Source: Pseudobdellovibrionaceae bacterium
Lineage (GTDB): Bacteria > Bdellovibrionota > Bdellovibrionia > Bdellovibrionales > Bdellovibrionaceae
Reading direction: 5' to 3'
NCBI GenBank assembly: GCA_022843825.1
Contig: JALHMX010000004.1
Span: 108,349 to 172,348, forward strand
Length of the DNA: 64,000 bases
Shown: positions 17,398-25,043 of the stretch, piece by piece
Numbering within the stretch: the stretch's first letter is position 1
How the letters are laid out: every line of letters begins with the position of its first letter
Translations under genes and position numbers: made by a program
The notes under the pieces: model-generated
Database searches by the model: none
What the model saw: only the letters and a program-made list of their open reading frames with translations
What the model was told of the DNA's origin: nothing

Positions 17398-19227
17398 CTA
17401 ATGAGGTCCGACAGATGATTTCTTCTCAAGCTCTTCCCACCGGGTATAGAGCTGGAGAATTTGATTTTCGAGATCAGAAATAAAAGTCGTCATTTCATTT
17501 AATTTCTTAAAATCTTTAGAGACCTCAGGGTGGAGCAATTCATCCTGTTTGGTTTTTAAGATCGCTTCTTTTTCTCGGATCGTGCTTTCCATGGTTTTAA
17601 ACTCATTTAATTCTTTTGCAGATAGTTTATTTTGAGTTTTAGCTATTGCCGATTTAACCGGTTTTGATTCTTTAATTTCAGGCTTATAAGCCGTTGATTG
17701 AGTATACGCTTCTAGCCACTGATTATAATCTGCATATTTAATAATTTCTTTATTATCATTTTCACTGAAGGCCCAGATTTCATTGCTGTTTTGATCTAGA
17801 AAATATCGATCGTGCGTTACTAAAATAACGGCCCCTTTAAACTCGCTCAGACAATCACTTAAAACATCTAAGGTCTCTACATCAAGGTCATTGGTGGGCT
17901 CATCTAAAATCAGAACGTGGGCAGGGTTTAGCATAAGTTTAGCGATTAATAGACGGCTTTGTTCTCCACCGGATAATTGCGAGACCGGCATATCCATTTG
18001 CAGATTGGTAAAAGAAAAACGACTCAGGTAGCTTCGAGCATAAACGGGTTGTCCATGTAAATGAACATAATCACCTTCGGGGCATACAACGCGTAAAACA
18101 GATTCATTGCTATTTAAAGTTTCTTTTCCTTGTTCGAAATAACAAACTTGAATATCAGGATTTAAAAAGACACTTCCCGTGGTAGGAGGTTCTTGCTCCA
18201 TAATAATTTGAATTAAGGTGGACTTCCCACAGCCATTTCGACCTAATAAGCCTATTCGAGATCCGGGTCGAATAAGCGCATCCAGTTTAGAAAACAACAT
18301 TGGACTGTCTTCTGTATAGCGTTTAGATACATTTTTTAACTCAACTAATTTTTTAGGACTGTTGGCATTGACTCCAAAATCAAATTCAACTTTTTTGACA
18401 AAATTTTTGTTTTCTAGTTGATCAACTTCATCAATTAAATCATGGGCGCGGTTTATACGCGCTTTCTGTTTAGTTAATCGGGCTTGTGGTCCACGAGACA
18501 ACCAATCTTTTTCAATCAACATGGTGTTGCGCTTTTTATCTTCTAGCCTTTTTTGGCTGTCCATCAGCATCGATTTTGTTTCTAGATATTGAACGTAAGA
18601 GCCGTAAGATTTAATCAAGCCATCGGGATTACGCGGATCAAGATCAAAAATAGCAGTGCAGGTGTTTTGCAAGAAAGCGCGATCATGAGTAATAATCATA
18701 AATGAAATATCATTTTGTGATTGAATAAATTCTTCTAGCCATAAAATACTTTGGATGTCTAAATGATTGGTGGGCTCATCCAGAAGCAGAAGATTTGGTT
18801 TTTTCATAAGCTCACGAGCCAATGCAACTCGCTTTTGCCAGCCACCAGAAAGTTCACTGACTTTGGCGAACTCTTTTTCTGGATGAATATCTAAACTAAG
18901 TTTAGTAATAAGCTCGTAAGCATACGCTATATTTATTCCATCATAAGGATCATCCACCTGATTCATTAAACAATCATAAATTATTTCATCCTGTGAAAAC
19001 TCGGGCTTTTGCGGTAAATAGCCTAGACGTAAGCTATTGGAAAAAGACAGTTTACCGTCATCCGGTTGGACTTGTTTATTCAAAATTTTAAACAGAGTAG
19101 ATTTTCCCGCACCGTTTGGGCCGACCAGTCCTATTCTTTGTCCTGTATCTATCGAAAAAGTAATCTTTTTAAATAAATTTTTAGAGGCAAAAGACTTTGA
19201 TATTTGATGAGTGGAAATGAGATTCAT
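17398..19227 (-). CDS. uup: ABC-F ATPase, Uup-like
   Basis: 609 residues with two ABC domains and no membrane segments. The first has GLVGPNGAGKSTLF and LSGGWQKRVALARELMKKPN ending in LLLLDEPTNHLD. The second has LLGRNGCGKSTLI and LSGGEQSRLLIAKLML ending in LILDEPTNDLD. The linker and a charged C-terminal segment (about 530-605) that looks coiled-coil match Uup, the branched-DNA/ribosome-associated ABC-F protein, rather than EttA. It probably acts on ribosomes or DNA structures. Abutting mutS tail to tail may be accidental, though Uup has been tied to transposon excision in other bacteria. Confidence 0.88.
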   Translation of the reverse strand: MNLISTHQISKSFASKNLFKKITFSIDTGQRIGLVGPNGAGKSTLFKILNKQVQPDDGKLSFSNSLRLGYLPQKPEFSQDEIIYDCLMNQVDDPYDGINIAYAYELITKLSLDIHPEKEFAKVSELSGGWQKRVALARELMKKPNLLLLDEPTNHLDIQSILWLEEFIQSQNDISFMIITHDRAFLQNTCTAIFDLDPRNPDGLIKSYGSYVQYLETKSMLMDSQKRLEDKKRNTMLIEKDWLSRGPQARLTKQKARINRAHDLIDEVDQLENKNFVKKVEFDFGVNANSPKKLVELKNVSKRYTEDSPMLFSKLDALIRPGSRIGLLGRNGCGKSTLIQIIMEQEPPTTGSVFLNPDIQVCYFEQGKETLNSNESVLRVVCPEGDYVHLHGQPVYARSYLSRFSFTNLQMDMPVSQLSGGEQSRLLIAKLMLNPAHVLILDEPTNDLDVETLDVLSDCLSEFKGAVILVTHDRYFLDQNSNEIWAFSENDNKEIIKYADYNQWLEAYTQSTAYKPEIKESKPVKSAIAKTQNKLSAKELNEFKTMESTIREKEAILKTKQDELLHPEVSKDFKKLNEMTTFISDLENQILQLYTRWEELEKKSSVGPH

Positions 19228-19310
19228 AGCACATATCTATAGCTAACTTTTAGACAGTTGTAAAACAGAAGTAGGAGGTCTTAAGTCGTCTGTGCCAACT
19301 CTGCGGCATG

Positions 19311-19331
19311 CATTATGAGCGCATCATAATG
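19311..19331. promoter_or_regulatory. Inverted repeat upstream of a lipoprotein gene
   Basis: CATTATGA-GCGCA-TCATAATG: perfect 8-bp arms with a 5-base spacer, in the 187-base divergent region between the Uup gene and the lipoprotein at 19415. A half-site-like TTATTATGAGA follows at about 19342. It is a candidate operator or promoter element. I see nothing else in this interval. Confidence 0.35.
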
Positions 19332-19414
19332 AGACAAAGTCTTATTATGAGATGGGCTTTAGTGGCACTAACCTTGCGATACCTTTAGTAGAGACCAAAT
19401 ATCTCGGAGGACTT

Positions 19415-20083
19415 ATGAAAAAAATGATTTTAAAAACACTTGTTTTAGGGATAAGCTTGATCGCATTCAGCGGGTGCAAACCAGCGACTAAACAGGGCGT
19501 AAGATCATACAACGCGACCGTTAGAAATGACATCGTCAATAACGGCGGTACCGGCGGTACTGGCGGGCCAGTTTTGAATCCAACTTGCACAAATGGACAA
19601 TCGGCGATTGGAGCTATTTTTGATACCTCAACGAATGCCCACTCATTTGAGCAGCGAGTAAAGATGTTCTTATCTGCTACAACACCTCCGGAAGATGTTG
19701 GTTCAATTAGTTCTGATCCGACCAATAATAGTACCGGTGTACGCTTCCAAGCTAGAATCAGATTGGATTCTTCAGGTCATGTTATTGCGCAAGAGTCTCA
19801 GTTAGCGATTAAAGTGTATGACAGTTTTGTGACCGGAGATGTGGGCCCCATTCCTGTGACTATAAATACTGCTCATGCGGGTCAGTTTAACCTACAAACC
19901 GGGCAAGGTTATGTGACGTTCAGAGATAACTATGGAGAAGTGCGCTTAGAAGGTCATATCAATACACAGTATTTTCAAGGCACAGTTAGCTTTGCTAATA
20001 CAGTGACTGTTATTCCTAACTCATCACCTGCATCGGGCGTGCTTGGCAGTTTCTCTATAACAACTTGCGGTGTGATTCAATAA
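19415..20083 (+). CDS. Lipoprotein of unknown function
   Basis: 222 residues from the ATG at 19415, which has a CGGAGG ribosome site. An upstream in-frame ATG at 19352 would bury the signal. The N-terminus is a lipoprotein signal ending in the lipobox FSGC (Cys21). A Gly/Thr-rich linker (GGTGGTGG) follows, then a beta-rich domain with a repeated pattern of short strands. Only three cysteines are left in the mature protein. No family is recognised. It is probably outer-membrane anchored. No ORF partner is obvious; the RelA/SpoT-like gene follows after 57 bases and could be cotranscribed. Confidence 0.7.
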   Translation: MKKMILKTLVLGISLIAFSGCKPATKQGVRSYNATVRNDIVNNGGTGGTGGPVLNPTCTNGQSAIGAIFDTSTNAHSFEQRVKMFLSATTPPEDVGSISSDPTNNSTGVRFQARIRLDSSGHVIAQESQLAIKVYDSFVTGDVGPIPVTINTAHAGQFNLQTGQGYVTFRDNYGEVRLEGHINTQYFQGTVSFANTVTVIPNSSPASGVLGSFSITTCGVIQ

Positions 20084-20135
20084 CGGGCAATCCTTATTCC
20101 ACGGGTTGATCTCTCTAACAAATTTACATAAACTA

Positions 20136-20156
20136 ATGAGGTGAATAGCACCTCAT
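20136..20156 (+). promoter_or_regulatory. Inverted repeat over the start of the RelA/SpoT-like gene
   Basis: ATGAGGTG-AATAG-CACCTCAT, 8-bp perfect arms with a 5-base spacer. The GTG start codon (20141) and the GAGG ribosome-like sequence are both in the left arm, so the hairpin would hide the initiation region. It could be a control of translation or an operator. Its importance is not proven. Confidence 0.35.
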
Positions 20157-21241
20157 CTGTTTATAAGTTTAACTTTGAAGAAATCTCCGTCGTCGCCGGC
20201 GGTCAATCCGTCTTAGACCAACCCAGACTGCATATTCATAATATCGTTGAAGCGGATTCCTTTTTGAAAAGCTATGGCTTTGATTTGTCTAATGAAACGC
20301 ATAAAATTAAGCTGTGGTACTTTCATCGAAGAGCCTTAGTCCTATTAACAGATCGACTTAAGTTCGCAGAAAACGAGATACCTGAGCAAGTACGCATTCC
20401 CGACAAGCTGGGCGACTTAAGAAATTTGTTAATTTGGGCTTCAAATACTGATGATGGAGTGATTCAAAGATGGTCCTGCGCAATCCTGCGTTGTATACAT
20501 GTATTTATACATAGTGAATCAGATCTTTTTGAGTCCTTTTCGGAAGAGATTCAAAGGCAAATTCTTTCTTCTTTCGAGCAAAGCGTAGTTCAAGAGGACA
20601 AATTGTATTTGCGTTCCTTCAAAAAAGAGGGTCATCCCCAAATCGAGCTAAATAGTTTTCAGTTGAAGCCGTTTAAAACCTCAAGCAGTTCTGTGATAAA
20701 ACTTTTAGCTAAGCCTGATGCTTTTGCGATGAGAAACTTTGATAAAGTGGGCGTAAGATTTGTTACGAACACTATTTTTGACTCATTTCAAGTGATTCGT
20801 TTTTTAGTCGAAGAAAACTTAATGAGTTATGCCCATATTATGTCCGATCAGTCATCTAATAACTTATTTCCTGTGGCTGAGTTTATCCGTGTATGTGAAA
20901 AATTAGAAGAAAAACATGGTTTAGATAGATCGCTATCTTCAGAGAAAATAGATCGCTTATTGTTAGCCCATTTAAATTCTCAAAACAAACTGGGTTTTCT
21001 TAAATTGTTTAGAAAAACAAATCCTTTTTCTTCAGGAGAGTTTAAATATATTAAGTTTATTTCGCGCAAACTCATTCGGATAGAATCGTCTCCAGGAAAA
21101 GAGTTTAGCTTTTTTTATCCCTATGAGATTCAAATTATCAATAATGAAACTTATCAAAAAATGCAGACTGGCGAATCTGAACACACGGCTTATAAAAACA
21201 GACAGATTGAAGCCGCTCGCAAAAGAGTTATTAACTTATGA
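20141..21241 (+). CDS. RelA/SpoT-like nucleotidyltransferase-fold protein
   Basis: 366 residues, no signal peptide. The C-terminal half resembles the RelA/SpoT synthetase fold: a Ser/Lys-rich helix (about 178-191), then FDKVGVRFVT (Asp201), YIKFISRKLIRI (about 303-314), YPYEIQI (Glu329) and GESEHTAYK (His348, Lys352). These match, in order, the DxxAVR, YxSLH, EVQIRT and AAHxxYK blocks of (p)ppGpp synthetases, and both the Asp and the Glu thought essential are kept. The N-terminal 170 residues are helical and unfamiliar. It may belong to a conserved deltaproteobacterial family (recalled as TIGR04552, unchecked). It is coupled by ATGA to plsC. The start (GTG 20141) is uncertain. Alarmone synthesis is inference. 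Confidence 0.6.
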   Translation: MNSTSSVYKFNFEEISVVAGGQSVLDQPRLHIHNIVEADSFLKSYGFDLSNETHKIKLWYFHRRALVLLTDRLKFAENEIPEQVRIPDKLGDLRNLLIWASNTDDGVIQRWSCAILRCIHVFIHSESDLFESFSEEIQRQILSSFEQSVVQEDKLYLRSFKKEGHPQIELNSFQLKPFKTSSSSVIKLLAKPDAFAMRNFDKVGVRFVTNTIFDSFQVIRFLVEENLMSYAHIMSDQSSNNLFPVAEFIRVCEKLEEKHGLDRSLSSEKIDRLLLAHLNSQNKLGFLKLFRKTNPFSSGEFKYIKFISRKLIRIESSPGKEFSFFYPYEIQIINNETYQKMQTGESEHTAYKNRQIEAARKRVINL

Positions 21242-21981
21242 AGCTCGTTTATTTTATTAGATCGCTCATAGCCAGCATAATTTTTATTCTGTTTACAACA
21301 TTTTGGTGCATTGTCAGTATTATAAATAATTTAACATTTGCCTATAAGCCGTTTGATAATTTCATAGTGGTCAGTTGGGGTGAGGTGACTTGTTGGTTGT
21401 TTAATATTGAGGTTGTCACTCATAACATAGATAGGGTTTCAGATACGGGCGCTGTTTTTTTGTTTAATCACTCAAGTTTTTTAGATATTTTCGCCTTGAT
21501 TTCGCAAGTTCCTGGTCTGCGATTTGGGGCTAAAATTGAGCTTTTTAAAATTCCTATATTTGGTACAGCGATTAGACGGGCAGGGACCTTGCCCATAGCG
21601 CGAGGAAGTCGCGAAGAAGTTTTTAAAGTTTACAGCGATGCTCGTAGTCGGATAGCAAATAAAGAAAAGTTTGCTTTATCTCCGGAGGGCGGACGTTTTC
21701 ATGGTCAAGAATTAAACCCTTTTAAATCAGGTCCCTTTATTTTTGCCATATCTTCAGGGGCCACAATTTATCCAGTCATTATCAAGGGTGTCTTTGAAGC
21801 AATGCCTAAAGGGCGCCTGATTGCAAATAGTGATCGATGGAAGCGCCAAGTGGATGTTTACTTTTTGGATCCAATAGAAACTAAAAACTATTCTTTAGAA
21901 GATCGTCAAGAGTTGCAAAAAGTAGTTTATGACAGAATGAATGCTAAATGGACAGAGCCTGATCCTCCGGGAAAATATTAG
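21238..21981 (+). CDS. plsC: 1-acylglycerol-3-phosphate acyltransferase family (PlsC)
   Basis: Membrane acyltransferase that makes phosphatidic acid from lysophosphatidate, 247 residues. An N-terminal hydrophobic segment (about 5-32) precedes the catalytic NHSSFLD (His78, Asp83) and the SPEGGR block (150-153), a variant of the usual PEGTR. PVIIKG is the fourth conserved region. The start codon overlaps the stop of the RelA/SpoT-like gene (ATGA), so the two are translationally coupled. The stop codon lies inside the left arm of a 30-bp inverted repeat that ends the transcript. Some family members have other acyl acceptors, so the exact reaction is not certain. Confidence 0.86.
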   Translation: MKLVYFIRSLIASIIFILFTTFWCIVSIINNLTFAYKPFDNFIVVSWGEVTCWLFNIEVVTHNIDRVSDTGAVFLFNHSSFLDIFALISQVPGLRFGAKIELFKIPIFGTAIRRAGTLPIARGSREEVFKVYSDARSRIANKEKFALSPEGGRFHGQELNPFKSGPFIFAISSGATIYPVIIKGVFEAMPKGRLIANSDRWKRQVDVYFLDPIETKNYSLEDRQELQKVVYDRMNAKWTEPDPPGKY

Positions 21982-22064
21982 AAACTAAAAAATATCTCCT
22001 TAAAAACTCAGACAGCGGGCTTTCGCCCGAACTCGTTTTTAAGGAGATATTTTTTAGTTTCTAA
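21978..22064. terminator. Bidirectional hairpin with 30-bp perfect arms
   Basis: The arm 21978-22007 is the exact inverse of 22035-22064. Between them is an inner stem CGGGC-TTTC-GCCCG. The arms are A/T-rich, so each strand ends in a U-rich tract, as a two-way terminator needs. The two convergent genes end inside the arms: plsC stops at 21979-21981 and the secreted protein stops at 22054-22056. Thirty perfect bases is far longer than normal for a terminator. Confidence 0.8.
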
Positions 22065-23280
22065 CTATTTCCCAGTTTTGGTCATAGATTTTGCTTTGCA
22101 AATGAATAATTCTGTAACCCGTATCGATATCTAAGGATATTTTTAAGGGCTCTTTGGATTTAATTCTTTTAATTTTTAAAGATTGCGGTTTGTAACCAAT
22201 TTGTTTAGCAACGACATCAGAAATTGAGTTAACGTTAATGAATCGATCAAAGCTCTTTCCCTGATCTGTGCTGCGATAGGATCCTACAAAAATAAGATTA
22301 TCGTTGTAGTAATAAACCGGTCCCTTGTAGTTTTTGAACTGGCTAATTTGCTTCCAGTTCTCTCCATTAGAAGTTATAAATACACCGCCCTCAGTTGAAA
22401 CAATAGATTTTTTAGGCTCTTTAGGGTGCGAGGAAATAGAGTAAACTTCTTTTTTTAGAAGTTGATCTATAGTCGCTTCCGTAGCTTGTGGAGCTTTGGG
22501 TTCCTTCCACCAAACAAGACCGTGACCTTTTAAAGTACTTTTAATCCATTTCTGGGAAGAGGTTTTATAATTAACATCTTTTTCAAGGCTGACCTTGCTC
22601 CAAAGCGGTAAGTGTGAGGTGCTTTCAGTAACAATTCCTATTTTTTCATTGACGAATATACCTTCCACAGCAGCCATAGAAATCTGTGTTCCATCGTGTA
22701 AACCAATTTGATCAAAAGTGCGGGACTTAACATAGTGCCATTGTTTGTTTTTTGTTTGAGGATGAGGTGCATAGATAGCTACGGCAAAATCAAACTTGGA
22801 AATACAAAAGGAAATATCTACAAACCCCTTTTTCCCTTGATGTATAACTTGAATAAAACCTTTTTCGTATTTAAGCGGAACTAATAAACTTTGAGCGCTG
22901 ACCTTGGCTAAGGTTGCAGAACTCAAATGAGGGGCTTTTTTTAGGCTCGTTTCTTTAAGGACTAAAAAGCGACCAATATCGGAATAATCTGCTATTAAAG
23001 AAAGATCCTTAGCAAAGGTGGGAGAAATCAGTTTTTTAGACAGTTTTTGCTGTCCATATCGAAAATATTCATATTCAGCTTTGATTATGGATTGGGCATC
23101 AAATGCCATTGTTCGCTTTAAATCTGACAATGAGGCTTCTCCCGAAGGAAATTGACTCTTAGGTGACTTATAGAAGTTCACTTTTTGATTTGGAAGTAGC
23201 TCTTGAGCCTTAATGTTCGAAAGAGGGCTTAAAAAAACAAGAAATGTGATGAAGAAAAGCGGTGTTTTGACAATAAGCAT
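22054..23280 (-). CDS. Secreted protein with SH3-like and BNR-like segments
   Basis: 408 residues with a signal peptide (cleavage near residue 25, IKA). The central part contains short segments resembling SH3-like folds (VPLKYEKGFIQVIHQGKKGF). The C-terminal third has BNR/sialidase-like Asp-box fragments (TSNGENWKQIS and STDQGKSF), suggesting part of a beta-propeller. No catalytic residues of a sialidase are recognised, so an enzymatic role is not claimed. Probably periplasmic. The stop lies in the long terminator hairpin shared with plsC. The upstream neighbour (hbd) is divergent. Confidence 0.62.
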   Translation of the reverse strand: MLIVKTPLFFITFLVFLSPLSNIKAQELLPNQKVNFYKSPKSQFPSGEASLSDLKRTMAFDAQSIIKAEYEYFRYGQQKLSKKLISPTFAKDLSLIADYSDIGRFLVLKETSLKKAPHLSSATLAKVSAQSLLVPLKYEKGFIQVIHQGKKGFVDISFCISKFDFAVAIYAPHPQTKNKQWHYVKSRTFDQIGLHDGTQISMAAVEGIFVNEKIGIVTESTSHLPLWSKVSLEKDVNYKTSSQKWIKSTLKGHGLVWWKEPKAPQATEATIDQLLKKEVYSISSHPKEPKKSIVSTEGGVFITSNGENWKQISQFKNYKGPVYYYNDNLIFVGSYRSTDQGKSFDRFINVNSISDVVAKQIGYKPQSLKIKRIKSKEPLKISLDIDTGYRIIHLQSKIYDQNWEIVRN

Positions 23281-23367
23281 CTTTTATCATTTTATAGAGG
23301 AGAAATGCATGTCATCAAGGCCAGTTCTTGATATATATTTCCTTTACTAAATCCTTCGGAGGTAAAC

Positions 23368-24234
23368 GTGAACGTTCAACAAATACAAAAAATAGGCGTC
23401 ATCGGCGCGGGGCAAATGGGTAACGGGATTGCGCAAGTCTGTGCAGCTGTGCAGCTCGATGTGCTTATGTATGACATTTCTCAAACAGCCCTAGAGAAAG
23501 GTCTAGTGACCATCGGAAGCAGTTTGGATCGCTTGATTAAGAAAAGCGTTATTACTGAAGAAGATAAGAAATCTATTTTATCCCGAGTTAAAACTACGAC
23601 ACAAATGGGTGATCTTAAGAATTCGGATTTTATTATTGAAGCAGCGACGGAAAAGGTAGATCTAAAACTAAAAATTTTCAAAGAGTTAGACGCCATTGTT
23701 AAACCAGAAGCCATATTAGCGACGAACACCTCATCAATTTCCATTACTCAGATTGCTGCGGTTACAATTAGACCTACTCAGGTTGTAGGAATGCATTTTA
23801 TGAATCCGGTGCCTTTGATGAAATTAGTTGAGGGTATCAAGGGTTTACAGACCAGTTCGGAAACATTTGCTTTAACTAAACAGCTTTCAGAAAAACTAGG
23901 AAAAGTATTCGTAGAGTCTGTTAAAGACATGCCAGGTTTTATTGTAAATCGTATTCTTATGCCGATGATTAACGAGGCTGTGTACACCTTGCATGAAGGA
24001 ATAGCTTCAGTTGAATCTATTGATCAAGCCATGCAGTTGGGTACGAATCAACCCATGGGCCCCTTAACCTTAGCAGATTTTATTGGTTTGGATACTTGTC
24101 TGGCTATTATGAATGTACTTCATGAGGGCTTGGGAGACTCAAAATATCGTCCATGTCCTTTGTTGGTAAAATATGTGGAAGCGGGATGGCTGGGAAGAAA
24201 GTCAGGCCGAGGATTTTACAATTACGCAAAATAA
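23368..24234 (+). CDS. hbd: 3-hydroxybutyryl-CoA dehydrogenase
   Basis: NAD(P)-dependent oxidation of 3-hydroxybutyryl-CoA to acetoacetyl-CoA, cytoplasmic. 288 residues (family 280-290). GTG start at 23368 with a clear GGAGG site. The N-terminal dinucleotide fold is IGVIGAGQMGNGIAQ. ATNTSSISITQIA, GMHFMNPVPLMKLVE (catalytic His), and the C-terminal PMGPLTLADFIGLDTCL with KSGRGFYNY are typical of the short FadB2/PaaH type. It begins a three-gene operon with crotonase (8-base gap) and icmF (3-base gap), so it serves C4 acyl-CoA oxidation. Confidence 0.93.
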   Translation: MNVQQIQKIGVIGAGQMGNGIAQVCAAVQLDVLMYDISQTALEKGLVTIGSSLDRLIKKSVITEEDKKSILSRVKTTTQMGDLKNSDFIIEAATEKVDLKLKIFKELDAIVKPEAILATNTSSISITQIAAVTIRPTQVVGMHFMNPVPLMKLVEGIKGLQTSSETFALTKQLSEKLGKVFVESVKDMPGFIVNRILMPMINEAVYTLHEGIASVESIDQAMQLGTNQPMGPLTLADFIGLDTCLAIMNVLHEGLGDSKYRPCPLLVKYVEAGWLGRKSGRGFYNYAK

Positions 24235-24242
24235 GGAAATAT

Positions 24243-25040
24243 ATGTCGTTTGAATATCAAAATATAAGATTAGAAAATAAAGAAAATGGTTTATGGATTT
24301 TAACCATAAATCGACCGGAAGCCTTGAATGCATTAAATGGGACTTTGCTGAATGAAATGGGAGATGCTTTACGTCAACTTTCAGAAATGGATTTTGACCA
24401 TGCGAAAGCTTTAGTCATCACAGGCTCAGGAAATAAAGCCTTTGTAGCTGGTGCTGATATTAAAGAAATGACGGATATGAGCTCCGAAAAAGCCTATCAA
24501 TTTGCCCAAAAGGGCCAGTCCATTTTTCAAGAGTTAAATTTATTGAAAATTCCGGTTGTTGCGGCCGTCAATGGTTTTGCTTTAGGTGGTGGGTGCGAAC
24601 TTGCGTTGGGCTGTGATTTTATTATTGCCAGCGATAATGCAAAGTTTGGACTACCCGAAGTATCTTTAGGATTAATTCCCGGCTTTGGCGGAACTGTTCG
24701 ACTAATGCAAGCCGTAGGACTTAGAAAAGCTAAAGAACTGATTTTCACTGGAGATATGATTTCGGCCGATGAAGCTAAACGTTTAGGTCTAGTCTCAGAA
24801 GTCGTGCCTCAGTCAGAACTCATAAGCACTGTGGAAAAGAAGCTATCAACGATTTTAAGCAAATCACCTTTGGCTGTAGCCAGTTCAAAAAAATCAATCT
24901 TAGAGGCCTATAACGTAGAAATTGACAATGCACTTCAAAATGAGGCTAAGATTTTCTCAGTTCTGTTTTCGAGTGAAGACACCAAGGAAGGAACTCGAGC
25001 TTTCATGGAAAAACGTAAACCTCAGTTCAAGGGAATATAA
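24243..25040 (+). CDS. Enoyl-CoA hydratase (crotonase)
   Basis: Hydrates crotonyl-CoA or related short enoyl-CoAs. 265 residues from ATG 24243 with an AAGGAAA ribosome site. A longer in-frame start at 24153 overlaps hbd and is dismissed. Crotonase signatures: NRPEALNALN, the oxyanion segment AFVAGADIKEM, and NGFALGGGCELALGCDF with the catalytic Glu region ending GLPEVSLGLIPGFGGT. Both active-site glutamates of true hydratases are in place. Middle gene of the hbd-ech-icmF operon. Confidence 0.93.
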   Translation: MSFEYQNIRLENKENGLWILTINRPEALNALNGTLLNEMGDALRQLSEMDFDHAKALVITGSGNKAFVAGADIKEMTDMSSEKAYQFAQKGQSIFQELNLLKIPVVAAVNGFALGGGCELALGCDFIIASDNAKFGLPEVSLGLIPGFGGTVRLMQAVGLRKAKELIFTGDMISADEAKRLGLVSEVVPQSELISTVEKKLSTILSKSPLAVASSKKSILEAYNVEIDNALQNEAKIFSVLFSSEDTKEGTRAFMEKRKPQFKGI

Positions 25041-25043
25041 AAT

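Noticed and set aside
21978..22064. 30-bp inverted repeat as a transposon end or MITE
   Set aside because: No target duplication or transposase, and it includes both stop codons; a bidirectional terminator is simpler.
24206..24212. GTCAGGC in hbd, and another at about 44906 in the DUF455 gene, as REP copies
   Set aside because: Inside conserved coding sequence, with no AAAGGG/CCCTTT stem around them.
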